The translations under genes and the position numbers were made by a program. DNA of 64,000 bases from Alicyclobacillus kakegawensis NBRC 103104 (GTDB lineage Bacteria; Bacillota; Bacilli; Alicyclobacillales; Alicyclobacillaceae), in assembly GCF_001552655.1 (NCBI RefSeq), contig NZ_BCRP01000005.1, positions 1 to 64,000 on the forward strand, in the 5' to 3' direction. Positions 47,782 to 57,079 of this stretch are shown piece by piece; the stretch's first letter is position 1, and the number at the start of each line of letters is the position of its first letter. The notes beneath the pieces are model-generated. The model saw only the letters and a list, made by a program, of their open reading frames with translations, did no database searches and was not told the origin of the DNA.

Positions 47782-48258
47782 TTACAATGCGCGGACTTTG
47801 CGCAGGCGTAAGGAACGGGCGAGATCGGCAGGAGCAGGAAAGCGAACCTGCGGGCACAGGTCCACCCCGACAGAACGGTACGCCTCGCACCACAGCGTCG
47901 AACAGATGCGCGTGCGCGGTGGCTCCTGGAACGGCAGCACCAGGTGCAACAGGTAGCGCACCCCTTCCCAGCCAATCAGCCAATAATCATAGTCGTATCC
48001 GTACTCCCGCAGCACATAGTCCCGGATGCCCGCGCGTTGACCCTCGTTCAACTCGTCACAGGTGTACAGGTCGGCCAGGCCTTTGTACGCCGACAGCGGC
48101 ACATACCCGACGCGCCGCGAGGCGCGGGCCTCCATCAATTGGCCCGGCAGCACGACCCCGGCCACGTGGCTGTACGGGCTGTGGGTCACACGCTGGATGA
48201 CCCGGTCAAACAGGTGCACCCCACGCAAAAAGACAAGATCCGCGATGCGATAGTCCAC
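47782..48258 (-). CDS. permuted papain-fold (NlpC/P60-like, YiiX type) protein
   Basis: A 158-residue protein resembling the YiiX/DUF830 permuted papain-like amidases. The catalytic-type His is in SPYSHVAGVV near residue 29 and the Cys in RICSTLWCEAYRS near 117; in permuted members His precedes Cys. No signal peptide is present, so it is cytoplasmic or membrane-peripheral. LMEARASRRVGYVPLSAY is a family-like middle. Substrate is unknown. It converges on the Xre gene. Confidence 0.7.
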   Translation of the reverse strand: MDYRIADLVFLRGVHLFDRVIQRVTHSPYSHVAGVVLPGQLMEARASRRVGYVPLSAYKGLADLYTCDELNEGQRAGIRDYVLREYGYDYDYWLIGWEGVRYLLHLVLPFQEPPRTRICSTLWCEAYRSVGVDLCPQVRFPAPADLARSLRLRKVRAL

Positions 48259-48425
48259 CGGGCCACCACCTCCACGTCACCGCTCCGAGCGGCGATGGCG
48301 GGCGGCCTGCCTTCGCCCCGTGGCGTCCGCCCGCCTTTGCCTGCGGGATAGTGTTGCCGGATATGGACTATCCGCATGCGGACCCTGCACAAGGAGGGCT
48401 GCCGGTTCAACAACGCGAGCTGGGT

Positions 48426-49109
48426 TTAGGCCCGCACCCGGTACGGAATCGGGTCTTCAAACCCCGCCTCCGCGAACCCTTTCAAGCGCAGCCGGCAGCT
48501 GTCGCACTCGCCGCACGCCACCTCCTGACCGTTGTAGCAGGAAGTGGTCAGTTCGTAGGGCACGCCGAGGCGCATGCCCAAGCGGATGATCTCGGCCTTG
48601 GTCAAGTGCAAAAGCGGCGTTTCGACGCGTATGGGCCGGCCCTCGACGCCCGCTTTGGTGCCCACCCGCAGCACCTCCTGCACGGCCGTGATGAAGGCTG
48701 GACGACAATCCGGATAGCCGCTGTAATCGAGGGCGTTGACGCCGATGTACAGCGCCTCTGCTCCCTTGACCTCCGCGTACGAGGCGGCGATGGACAAAAA
48801 GATGAGGTTGCGCCCCGGAACGTACGTGACAGGGATCTCGTTCTCCGGGCTCACGCCTCCGGTCGGCACCGCCAGCGACAGGTCGGTCAAGGCGCTGCCG
48901 CCGAACTGGGAGAGAAAATCGAGCTTGACCACCCGGTGCTCCGCCACGCGGTAATGGCGGGCCACCGCCTGGGCTTTCTCCAACTCAATCCGGTGGCGCT
49001 GCCCATAGTCGAAGGTAATGGGAAACAACTCGTACCCGGCATCCTGCGCGATGCCCATACAGGTCGTGCTGTCCAGACCGCCGCTCAAAATCACAACTGC
49101 GCGCAACAT
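48426..49109 (-). CDS. queC: 7-cyano-7-deazaguanine (preQ0) synthase
   Basis: A 227-residue ATP-dependent enzyme of queuosine synthesis, converting CDG to preQ0. The PP-loop is VVILSGGLDSTTC at residues 5-17; FDYGQRHRIELEKA, YVPGRNLIFLSIA and the zinc site with Cys residues in SCYNGQEVACGECDSC near 190 are all intact. The start is ATG at 49109 after GAGAGGGGG. queD, queE and queF are not in the window. It lies 20 bases after the PBP gene on the same strand, an unexpected partner. Confidence 0.94.
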   Translation of the reverse strand: MLRAVVILSGGLDSTTCMGIAQDAGYELFPITFDYGQRHRIELEKAQAVARHYRVAEHRVVKLDFLSQFGGSALTDLSLAVPTGGVSPENEIPVTYVPGRNLIFLSIAASYAEVKGAEALYIGVNALDYSGYPDCRPAFITAVQEVLRVGTKAGVEGRPIRVETPLLHLTKAEIIRLGMRLGVPYELTTSCYNGQEVACGECDSCRLRLKGFAEAGFEDPIPYRVRA

Positions 49110-49129
49110 AGCGCCCCCTCTCCTGGGTT

Positions 49130-51733
49130 TCATCTGTTCGTGGAATTCGTGGCGTTCGAATTGGCCCCCATGCTGGCCTCAGCACTTCGTTGCGTGTTCG
49201 TCCCGCCAGTCCGTTGCGCATTGGTCCCGCCACTCCGTTGCGTGGTGCTCCCGCCGCTGCTGGTATTGCTTCCGCCGCCCTGGACCGGCGGCACCGGGCC
49301 TCCGGTCGCTCCCTGGTTACCCGTCCCTACCGGGCCCGTGGGGACCGTGTTGTTGCCCGTGGAGTTGGAGGGCGGGACCGCGCCCGTGGTGTTGTTGGCG
49401 GGGTTGTTGGCTGGCCCGCTGGGAGGCGTGCTGCCCGTCCCATTCTCCGGTGCCCCCGGCGTGCCGGGGGCCGTGGAATTTCCCGCACCAACCCCGTTGT
49501 CGGTCGAGTTCTGCGGCGGGGCTGCCGGCGCCTCCACCCTGACCGTGAGGGAAGCCGGGCTGCCCACCTTCGATCCGGTGGACGGATCGACCGCCTGGAC
49601 TGTGTAGGTGTACGTCTGCCCCTCGCTGACGTTGGCATCGTAGAAGCTGAGACTGGCCGTCTCGCCAATCTGGGTGGCGCTGGCACCGCCGCCCGCGCGC
49701 GTGATGACGAAGTTTACGTCTCCGGCCAGGTCGGATTGCCAAGACAGCTCGACGCTGCCGCGCGTGGCATCCCAGGACGCGTGCAGCCCCTTCACGGCCG
49801 TCTTGGTTTGAGGGGCGGGCTGCGTCGATTCGCTGCTGGCCTGCGACAGGTCAAACTGCTCGGGCGTGCGTCCCTGCTCGGCGAGACGAATCACATCGCC
49901 GAAGATCTCCGAACACATATACGACGGCTGGTCGCTGCTGAGCATGTGATATTCCGGCCCTGGGCCGTCGTAGTTCCATCCCATGTAGATGCTGCCGACC
50001 ATGTTCGGTGTGTAGCCATCAAACCAGGCCAGGCGCACCCAATCCTGGTGGCCCCCGTTTTGCGACGAGTCGTACTGCACCGTTCCGGTCTTGCCGGCCA
50101 CTCCCCAGCCGGGAAGCTGGGCGCCGGTGCCGGTGCCGTAGCTGACCACGTCGGTCAAAAGGTCGGTCATGACTTGCGCGGTGCGCTCACTCATCACCCG
50201 CTTGGCGGCCGGGGCAAAATTGTAGATTTCGTCCCCGGACTGGTTGACAATGCGCCTGATCAGGTGCGCCTGCTCCATCACGCCGCCATTATCAAACGCC
50301 GAGTAAGCCTGGGCCATCTGCATCGGCGTGACCCCCTTCTGCATGCCGCCGATGGCGATGCCCAGGTGTTGATGGTCGCTCTGCGTAAACTGCAGACCCA
50401 TGTTCTCCGCGAACTGGATGCCGTTGTCAATGCCAATCATTTGCAGCACCGTGCAGGCCGCCACATTGGCCGAGTGGGCCAAAGCCCAGCGCACGGTTAC
50501 GCGGGCAGGCATCGGCTCGTCGTTTTGCGGATAAAAGTTGCCAAAGTTGTGCGGCTGGTTGTCCAGCACCGTGTTCGGCGTGATTTTGCCCTCTTCCAGC
50601 GCCGGGCCGTAGTCGAGCACCGGCTTGATGGACGATCCGGGCGATCCATGCTCGTACACCCGGTCAATCCCGTTGGCCGCGTCGGCGCCATGCCCCGTCG
50701 CGACACCCAGGATGCCGCCCGTCTTCGGATCGACGAACACGGCGGCGGCGGGCACCGGTTGGCCATGGACGGCCGGTTCAAAGTGGTTGTTGTAGTTGCT
50801 GCTCTTATAGAACACGGTGTTCAAGGCCGATTGCACCTTAGGGTCAATGGTCGTGTAGACCTTCAACCCGCCCTGCGACAGCAGGTCTTTATCGATGCCG
50901 TTTTGCTCCGCGTAATCATACAAGAACCGCGCCAACATCGGGTTTTTGTCCCAGATGTCTCCGGGAAGGTTGTGGAATGAGGCGTTGATTTTCTGAGCCT
51001 CGACCCGCTTGGCCTCGGCCTCGCTGAGGTTGCCGTACTTGACCATGTTCTCCAGAACTTGGTTGCGCCGCTTTTCGGCTGCCGCCTCGTGGGCAATCGG
51101 ATCATAGGCGCTGGGCGCCTGCAACAGCCCAGCCAAGGTGGCCGCCTGGTTGAGCGTGAGTTGATCCGGGTGTTTGGCCAAATCCACCCCGAAGTAACGG
51201 ATGGCCGCCTCGCGAATGCCGGTGGCTCCTTCCCCGAAGTACGCCCGGTTGAGGTACATGGCAAGAATCTCTTGCTTGCTGAAGTGACGGTCAATCTGCA
51301 CACCCAGGACAATCTGCTGAAACTTGCGTGAAAACGTCTTCTTATCCGTGAGATACACGATTTTCGCCAATTGCTCTTGAATCGTGCTCCCGCCCTGGGA
51401 CAAACTCCCTGTCCACATGTCCACAAACACCGCCCGCAACAGGCCCCGCAGGTCGATGCTGGATCCCTGCCAATAGTTGCGGTCCTCAGTCGCCACCACG
51501 GCTTCCTGGAGGTTTTGCGGAATGTCCTGATAGGGGATATCGTTGCTCCCGGGCGCGCTGATGGTGGCCAGCTGGTGGCCGTCCTTGTCGTAAACCACCG
51601 TTGGGACGGTGTTCAGCTCCAGCTTGGATGCGTCAAACGGCATCAGTTCGACCAAAGCCACGAACACGCCGACAAAGATGACAACGATCGCCGAAAAGGC
51701 GATCACGATGCGTGCGATGTACTTTCTTTTCAT
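49130..51733 (-). CDS. class A penicillin-binding protein (PBP1A type)
   Basis: An 867-residue bifunctional peptidoglycan synthase. A membrane helix (residues 8-31) is followed by the GT51 glycosyltransferase (ATEDRNYWQGSSIDLRGLLRA with catalytic Glu; GGSTIQEQLAK; AYFGEGATGI) and the transpeptidase: SSIK near 390, SAN near 440 and KTGT near 575. After about 640 come a fibronectin type III-like domain (LHASWDATRGSVELSWQSD…) and about 130 residues rich in Pro, Asn, Thr, Gly and Ser, ending in near-repeats of SGGTNAQR type. The tail probably spans the wall. Confidence 0.95.
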   Translation of the reverse strand: MKRKYIARIVIAFSAIVVIFVGVFVALVELMPFDASKLELNTVPTVVYDKDGHQLATISAPGSNDIPYQDIPQNLQEAVVATEDRNYWQGSSIDLRGLLRAVFVDMWTGSLSQGGSTIQEQLAKIVYLTDKKTFSRKFQQIVLGVQIDRHFSKQEILAMYLNRAYFGEGATGIREAAIRYFGVDLAKHPDQLTLNQAATLAGLLQAPSAYDPIAHEAAAEKRRNQVLENMVKYGNLSEAEAKRVEAQKINASFHNLPGDIWDKNPMLARFLYDYAEQNGIDKDLLSQGGLKVYTTIDPKVQSALNTVFYKSSNYNNHFEPAVHGQPVPAAAVFVDPKTGGILGVATGHGADAANGIDRVYEHGSPGSSIKPVLDYGPALEEGKITPNTVLDNQPHNFGNFYPQNDEPMPARVTVRWALAHSANVAACTVLQMIGIDNGIQFAENMGLQFTQSDHQHLGIAIGGMQKGVTPMQMAQAYSAFDNGGVMEQAHLIRRIVNQSGDEIYNFAPAAKRVMSERTAQVMTDLLTDVVSYGTGTGAQLPGWGVAGKTGTVQYDSSQNGGHQDWVRLAWFDGYTPNMVGSIYMGWNYDGPGPEYHMLSSDQPSYMCSEIFGDVIRLAEQGRTPEQFDLSQASSESTQPAPQTKTAVKGLHASWDATRGSVELSWQSDLAGDVNFVITRAGGGASATQIGETASLSFYDANVSEGQTYTYTVQAVDPSTGSKVGSPASLTVRVEAPAAPPQNSTDNGVGAGNSTAPGTPGAPENGTGSTPPSGPANNPANNTTGAVPPSNSTGNNTVPTGPVGTGNQGATGGPVPPVQGGGSNTSSGGSTTQRSGGTNAQRTGGTNTQRSAEASMGANSNATNSTNR

Positions 51734-51929
51734 GCGTCCTCCGTCTCCTTCCTGGCCAGGTCTGCTTCCACGGCGAGACTCCCTTTCCCTGACAGACGGC
51801 GCAAGGACTCAAGCATAGAGTACGTGGATTGGGCGCCAAAATCGAGGGGTACCGGCGAGAAAAAGCGACGGTTTGACGACAAACCGGTTCTCACCCGGCC
51901 GTGGGCCCGCTCATAGGCTGCTGGGGGTG

Positions 51930-53354
51930 ATGGATGTGACACTCGCACACTGGGTGTATCTGTTGGGTGCGCTGGTCGTGGTGGCGACCATGGTTTTCCG
52001 CAAGAACCTGGTGGTGCCCAGCCTCGTCTTTACTTTCTTGGTGGCGTGGGCCCATCAGGGGTCGGTGATTGCCGCCGTCGAGTCGATTTTCAATGCCGAC
52101 CTGTATGCGGCGACGCAGCTGTTCAACGTCTTCTTGATCATCTCCATCATGGTCGCCATGCTGCGGGCCGCTCACCACATCGGCGCCGATGTGCACATGG
52201 TGCGCCCGATTCAAAAGCTGATGCGAACGCCGCTGGTCGCCTACACCGTGTTAGTCCTCGCCACAGCGGCCATCTCTCTGTTCTTTTGGCCGACCCCGGC
52301 CATCCCACTGGTCGGCGCATTGCTCATCCCGACTGCGGTGCGGGCCGGCCTCTCCCCGCTGGCGGCGGCCGCGGCGGTAGCCCTGGCCGGCCAGGGCATG
52401 GCCCTTGCCGGCGACGTGGTGATTCAGGGGGCGCCGAGCATCACCGCCAGCGCCGCCGGCGTTCCGCTCACCTTGCTGCTGGTCAAAGGCGGTATCCTCA
52501 CCGGCGTCACGGGCGCCGTCGCGATCCCGCTGGCGTACCTGATGCAACGCCAGGAAATCCGCCAGTTCCACCGGCAATCTGTCGAAGACCGGATGCAGGT
52601 GGCCGGCATGCTCGGGGACAGCCGACTGGAGATGGCCGCGACGGCTCAGGGAGGCCCAAACCCGCCGCTGGGCAACCTCCGGGCGGCGGTATGCGCCATT
52701 GTCGTGCCGGTGTTGTTGCTGGCCGCGATTGCCGCCCTGTGCGGGTTTCATCTCAAGGGTGGCGACGCCACCGCCCTGCTTGGGGGAGTCGGATCGCTGT
52801 TGCTGGTCATCCTCGGACTGGTCGGTGGAGGGCGCGGCACGGACGCGCTGGAGCGGGTCAGCCAACACCTGGTGGAAGGGTTCACGTTCTCGTTTCGGGC
52901 CATGGGGCCGGTCATCCCCATCGCCGGCTTCTTCTACCTGGGCAGCCCCGACGGAGCGCAGGCGATTCTCGGCAAAGGAGCGCCCGGGTTTTTGTTTGAC
53001 GCGGCGGTGCACGTCAGCCACGCTCTACCGCCTGGCAGCGTGGCGGCCGCGTTCGGCGTGCTCCTTTTGGGGCTTGTCACGGGGCTGGACGGATCGGGCT
53101 TTGCGGGGTTGCCATTGGTCGGCTCGGTGGCCGGGGCGCTGGCACCCGGCAATCCGCAGACCGCGTCGCTGCTGGGGGCGATTGGGCAGATGGGCTCGGT
53201 CTGGTCCGGAGGCGGGACGCTCATCGCCTGGTCGTCGCTCGTCGCGGTGGCCGCGGTGGCGGGCGTGAACGTCAGCGAACTCGCCAAGCGCAACCTGGTT
53301 CCTGTGCTGGTGGGTCTGGTGGTCAGCACGGTGGTGGGTCTTATCCTCTGGTAA
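51930..53354 (+). CDS. putative transporter of the ion-transporter (IT) superfamily
   Basis: A 474-residue membrane protein with about 12 helices and two inverted halves. FNVFLIISIMVAMLRAA, FFWPTPAIPLVGALLIPTAVRAGLSPLAAAAAVALAGQG and GLVTGLDGSGFAGLPLVGSVAGAL recall the re-entrant loop regions of DcuC/citrate-type carriers; GNPQTASLLGAIGQMGSVWSGGGTLIAWSS is the second. Substrate is unknown, perhaps an organic acid. The ATG at 51930 has GGGGGTG just upstream. It is divergent from the PBP gene. Confidence 0.75.
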   Translation: MDVTLAHWVYLLGALVVVATMVFRKNLVVPSLVFTFLVAWAHQGSVIAAVESIFNADLYAATQLFNVFLIISIMVAMLRAAHHIGADVHMVRPIQKLMRTPLVAYTVLVLATAAISLFFWPTPAIPLVGALLIPTAVRAGLSPLAAAAAVALAGQGMALAGDVVIQGAPSITASAAGVPLTLLLVKGGILTGVTGAVAIPLAYLMQRQEIRQFHRQSVEDRMQVAGMLGDSRLEMAATAQGGPNPPLGNLRAAVCAIVVPVLLLAAIAALCGFHLKGGDATALLGGVGSLLLVILGLVGGGRGTDALERVSQHLVEGFTFSFRAMGPVIPIAGFFYLGSPDGAQAILGKGAPGFLFDAAVHVSHALPPGSVAAAFGVLLLGLVTGLDGSGFAGLPLVGSVAGALAPGNPQTASLLGAIGQMGSVWSGGGTLIAWSSLVAVAAVAGVNVSELAKRNLVPVLVGLVVSTVVGLILW

Positions 53355-53410
53355 GGCCCCCGCCCCTTGCGCACGTACGCAGCGGCCGCCCATTTCCGGA
53401 CCGGCGCCGC

Positions 53411-54610
53411 TCAGGAGCGGGCCGATCCCGCCGCCAAAGCGCGGTCGCTGGGCAGGAGCGCAAACAACACCGCCGCCAGCGCCGGAAGGATGACGTACAT
53501 ATGGATGATGAACGGCACCCCAAAACGGTCCGCGAGTCCGCCCATGAACGCCGCGCCCACGCCGGCGGCGCCGATGCCAAGGCCAATCACCAGTCCCGAC
53601 GCCAACCCGATGCGCCCGGGCAGCAGCATCTGCCCATAGACCACTGTGACAGCGAACGTGGCGAGCATGCAAAAACCGAGCAGGACCAAGTCCACCGCCG
53701 CCCAAATGCCGTGGGTATGCGGCAGCAGCCAGGCAAACGGCACCGCCAAGAGCGTCGTCCCGACCATCAGCCACTTGCGGCCAAAGCGGTCGGACAGCGG
53801 ACCACCCAACAGCGTCGCCACAGCCCCGGCACCCAGGAACAAAAAGCTGTAAATCTCGCCCTGGTCCAGAGAAACGTGCTGCTCCTCGTAAAAAAACGGC
53901 AGAAACGCGGGAATCCCCACCTGCGCCCAGGCGCGGGCGATGATGGCGACGGTCAGCAGGGCCATCGCCCACGGCCGGTCTTGCCCCGCCCGGACGGCAC
54001 GCGAGCCCGCCTGCCCGCGTGCGTTGGCCTTGTACCAAGGCACCAGCCGGATCGTCAACAAGAACGCCAGCACGCCGACCACCAGAAACCACAGCAGCCC
54101 GTGGATGCCAGTGTACGCGCGTAGGAGCGGCACGGCCAGGGGGCCGAGCGCTTGCCCGGCGTTGCCGCCCACCTGGAAGATGGACTGGGCCGTACCCTTG
54201 GCGCTCCCTGCCGCCAGGTGCGCGCCGCGCGAGGCCTCTGGGTGAAACACGCCGGAACCGATCCCGGACAGCGCCACCGCCAGGAGCAGCAGAGGGTAGG
54301 ATGGGACGACCCCGGACAGGGACAGCCCCACGCCGACCAGCAGCAGCCCAAACGGCAAGAGCCAAGCCTGCGGACGCCGGTCGGACAGGACGCCGAACAG
54401 CGGCTGCGACACGGAAGACGTGAGGTATGACACCAGCACAACCAGTCCGGCCTGGGTATAGGTCAGGTGAAACGCCGACTTGTACAAAGGCATCAAGGCC
54501 GGCACGACACCGCTGGTCATCAGGTCGTTCATCAGGTGGGCGCCGCTGAGCGTCCAGACACGCCCCTTCTGCAGGGGGGCGGGCGACAGTGCAGCCGAAG
54601 GTGTAGACAT
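53411..54610 (-). CDS. MFS transporter, fosmidomycin-resistance (Fsr) type
   Basis: A 399-residue 12-helix exporter of the major facilitator superfamily. It opens with LSGAHLMNDLMTSGVVPALMPLYKSAFHLTYTQAGLVVLVSYLTSSVSQPLFGVLSDRR, the pattern of the fosmidomycin-resistance subfamily, and has GIGSGVFHPEASRGAHLAAGSAKGTAQSIFQVGGNAGQALGP. The second half repeats GGPLSDRFGRKW. ATG at 54610 follows a GGAG site. It is divergent from ispD, an enzyme of the pathway that fosmidomycin blocks. Confidence 0.85.
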   Translation of the reverse strand: MSTPSAALSPAPLQKGRVWTLSGAHLMNDLMTSGVVPALMPLYKSAFHLTYTQAGLVVLVSYLTSSVSQPLFGVLSDRRPQAWLLPFGLLLVGVGLSLSGVVPSYPLLLLAVALSGIGSGVFHPEASRGAHLAAGSAKGTAQSIFQVGGNAGQALGPLAVPLLRAYTGIHGLLWFLVVGVLAFLLTIRLVPWYKANARGQAGSRAVRAGQDRPWAMALLTVAIIARAWAQVGIPAFLPFFYEEQHVSLDQGEIYSFLFLGAGAVATLLGGPLSDRFGRKWLMVGTTLLAVPFAWLLPHTHGIWAAVDLVLLGFCMLATFAVTVVYGQMLLPGRIGLASGLVIGLGIGAAGVGAAFMGGLADRFGVPFIIHMYVILPALAAVLFALLPSDRALAAGSARS

Positions 54611-54711
54611 GATCTCTCCCCTCCTCAGCGACCGCCGATTCGTCCCACGGCAAGGCGTGGGGACGAAGACAGGCCAGCACAAGGTTCCTACCTGAATGCG
54701 AGACAACCTTG

Positions 54712-54717
54712 TATAAT
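54712..54717 (+). promoter_or_regulatory. -10 box of ispD
   Basis: A perfect TATAAT preceded by TTG lies 47 bases before the likely ispD start. A -35 at 17 bases is weak (TACCTG). Confidence 0.45.
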
Positions 54718-54763
54718 CGGTGTAGAAATCCAGTACGTGACTATTGTAAGGGGTTTGTTCGAG

Positions 54764-55459
54764 TTGCGAAAGGTTTTTGCGGTGATTTTGGCCTCCGGGA
54801 CGGGACAGCGCATGGGCGCTGGCGTCCCCAAGCAATTTCTCCCGCTCGCCGGGCGCACGATTCTCGAACACGCCCTGGACGCGTTTGAAGCCAGCGCGCA
54901 TGTCGACGAGATGATTCTCGTCGCGCACCCGGACACAGAGGAACAGACCCAGCACATCCTACGACGCAACCGCTACAGCAAGCTCCGACGCGTGGTCCCC
55001 GGCGGCGAGACCCGCCAGCAAAGCAGCAAAGCCGGCATCGACGCCATCGCAGAGGAGGACGCATGGGTTTTGATTCACGACGCGGCCCGGCCGCTGGTGA
55101 GCGAGGCGGTGATTGCCCGGTGCGTGTGCGCACTGAATCAGCATCAGGCGGTGTCGGCCGCCGTTCCGGCCACCGACACCGTGTTTGAAGTGAACGACAC
55201 GGGGCGCATCGACGCCATACCGGACCGCACCCGGCTGTGGCGGGCGCAGACACCGCAGGCATTCCATCTGCAGGTGCTACGGCGCGCCCACCAGTTGGCC
55301 CTTGCCACTCAGGACTCTGGGCCGGCCAGCGACGACTGCAGCCTGGTCCTGCGCTTCCAACTGGCTCCCGTGCATGTGGTCGAAGGCGACGTGCGCAACC
55401 TGAAGGTCACATACCCGGCCGACCTCGCGCTGGCCGAACGGTTGCTGACCCTGCAATAG
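54764..55459 (+). CDS. ispD: 2-C-methyl-D-erythritol 4-phosphate cytidylyltransferase
   Basis: A 231-residue enzyme of the non-mevalonate (MEP) isoprenoid pathway, joining CTP and methylerythritol phosphate. The nucleotide loop is ILASGTGQRMGAGVPKQFLPLAGRTILEH near residue 7; VPGGETRQQSSKAG, VLIHDAARPLVSE, VPATDTV, RAQTPQAF and SDDCSLV (family usually TDD) follow. TTG at 54764 is the best start, ten bases after AAGGGG; no ATG gives a normal length. ispF, often adjacent, is absent. Confidence 0.92.
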   Translation: MRKVFAVILASGTGQRMGAGVPKQFLPLAGRTILEHALDAFEASAHVDEMILVAHPDTEEQTQHILRRNRYSKLRRVVPGGETRQQSSKAGIDAIAEEDAWVLIHDAARPLVSEAVIARCVCALNQHQAVSAAVPATDTVFEVNDTGRIDAIPDRTRLWRAQTPQAFHLQVLRRAHQLALATQDSGPASDDCSLVLRFQLAPVHVVEGDVRNLKVTYPADLALAERLLTLQ

Positions 55460-55477
55460 GGGTGGCATGCCGCTGGA

Positions 55478-56464
55478 TCAAGAAGCCATCTCTTCCCCAT
55501 CCCCAGCCTGCGCCGAAACGGGCGCCGTCGCGACGCCTATCTTCGAGTCGGCCATGCCGTAGTAGAGATGCCAGAGTCCGTTGTGCTCCACCAGCCCTTC
55601 GACGAACACGACATTGTCCACCTGGCCCTTGCGCTCGTCCACAGTGCCCGGGGTCAGGAACGGATGGGCCGTGCGTTTGAGCACCCGGCACGGGTCGTCC
55701 TTCGCCAACAGCGCCTGGCCGCTCGCGTAAAACAGCCGGCCGTGGTGCGGACTGGACGGATTATCAATGCGCCGGGCGGCGTTGTAGATGAGGAGAATCC
55801 CCTCGCCGGTCAACACCGGCTGCGGCCCAGGCTCGATGAGCGCGCTGTCGAAAGCGTCTGGATTGGTGGACGGACGCAGTACCGGCTCTGATAGCGGCGT
55901 CCAATGTATAAGGTCCTCCGAGTGGGCCATCCAGATGCTGGTGTCACCGAAGTACATGATGTACCGCCCGTCTATCGGCGTCGACAGAATGGCTCCCGAT
56001 TTGGACCACACCTTGTCCAATCCGCCCCGCCACTGCGGGAACAATATCCCGTGTTTCTCCCACGTGAACAGGTCCTTGGAGGTGGCCAGGCACAGGTACG
56101 CGCTCCGGCCGTCAAAGGCCGTGTAGGTCATGTAGTACGTGTCCCCCACCTGGGTCACGCGCGGATCCTCACACCCACCCGGAAACTCATACCCCTCCGT
56201 CGGCACGAGCACGGGATGAGGATGGCGTTGAAAACGGATTCCATCCTCGCTGAACGCGAGCCCGATGCGCGAGGTGCCGTTCCAGCGGCCGCTGCCGCTG
56301 TTGTCCTCGGCGCGATACAACATATATATCTTCCCATCCTTGGCGACCGCGGTCGGATTGAACAAGTCCTTGGCCTCCCAGCCATGCCCTTGCGGTCCCA
56401 TGATAGGGTTGAGTTCGTATTTTGTAAACGGTCCCAGAGGGAACCCTATCTTACCCGAAGTCAA
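55478..56464 (-). CDS. GH130 family glycoside phosphorylase
   Basis: A 328-residue five-bladed propeller enzyme of family GH130, which phosphorolyses beta-mannosides (mannosylglucose, mannobiose or mannan fragments). The proton-donor Asp is in FPGGCEDPRVTQVGDTYYMTYTAFDG near residue 100; FNPTAV near 36, WSKSGAIL near 155 and GQVDNVVFVEGL near 285 are family-like. TTG at 56464, nine bases behind GGGAGG, is the likely start. No other mannan gene is near, so the physiological substrate is open. Confidence 0.88.
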   Translation of the reverse strand: MTSGKIGFPLGPFTKYELNPIMGPQGHGWEAKDLFNPTAVAKDGKIYMLYRAEDNSGSGRWNGTSRIGLAFSEDGIRFQRHPHPVLVPTEGYEFPGGCEDPRVTQVGDTYYMTYTAFDGRSAYLCLATSKDLFTWEKHGILFPQWRGGLDKVWSKSGAILSTPIDGRYIMYFGDTSIWMAHSEDLIHWTPLSEPVLRPSTNPDAFDSALIEPGPQPVLTGEGILLIYNAARRIDNPSSPHHGRLFYASGQALLAKDDPCRVLKRTAHPFLTPGTVDERKGQVDNVVFVEGLVEHNGLWHLYYGMADSKIGVATAPVSAQAGDGEEMAS

Positions 56465-56559
56465 GGTCTGCAACCTCCCACCTTGATGGTGTTGTCATTG
56501 TACTACGGACGCAGAGCCCCCCGCGAGCCCAATTTATGCCTGGACTGGGTGATGGAACT

Positions 56560-56587
56560 TTGCCGTGGCGTCGATTTATGCTACAAT
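56560..56587 (+). promoter_or_regulatory. promoter of the ileS leader
   Basis: TTGCCG (56560-56565) and TACAAT (56582-56587) are 16 bases apart, just before the T-box leader. Confidence 0.5.
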
Positions 56588-56594
56588 TACGCGT

Positions 56595-57022
56595 GAATTT
56601 CCGGCCGTGTCGCGGTTGGATGGAACGATGGACAAGAGCCGATGAGAAGGACGAGTAGCCAGCATTTGGGCGCTGCAGAGAGTGGGGTCAGGTGCAAGCC
56701 CACGCGCCCGGGTTGGTGAATATCCCCTTCGAGGTGCTGGCTGAACCCGGACCCGTTGGCGAGCAGGCCGCGGAGGGTCGGCAGTAGGCCCAGCCGGGTT
56801 TCTCCCGTTATCGAGAACAGATGGAGCGGCAAGCTCGGCACCCATCTCGGCCCCGCCGTATCGCGGAATAACGGCCACGCGGGTGCAGAGTTTTTCCATG
56901 GCCGATGGGGAATGAGCGGGTGCGCCCAGAGCATCCGGCGACCAGCGTTCGGCCATGTGCGGCTAACTTGGGTGGTACAGCGGGAGGTCCTCTCGCCCCA
57001 AACGGGGCGAGAGGTTTTTGTT
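56595..57022 (+). promoter_or_regulatory. T-box leader of ileS
   Basis: A long T-box leader. Stem I landmarks GAGTAGCC and GCAGAGAG lie at 56650-56690. The specifier ATC (isoleucine) is at 56722-56724 in the canonical context GTGAATATC. The T-box is GGGTGGTACAGCGG at about 56970-56983, followed by the terminator CCTCTCGCCCC AAAC GGGGCGAGAGG and TTTTTG ending near 57022. It senses uncharged tRNA-Ile. Confidence 0.93.
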
Positions 57023-57079
57023 ATAGAGCCCCGCCGCACCCCGACACATTCCGCCATTGACGCTGCAGGAGGATGAACC

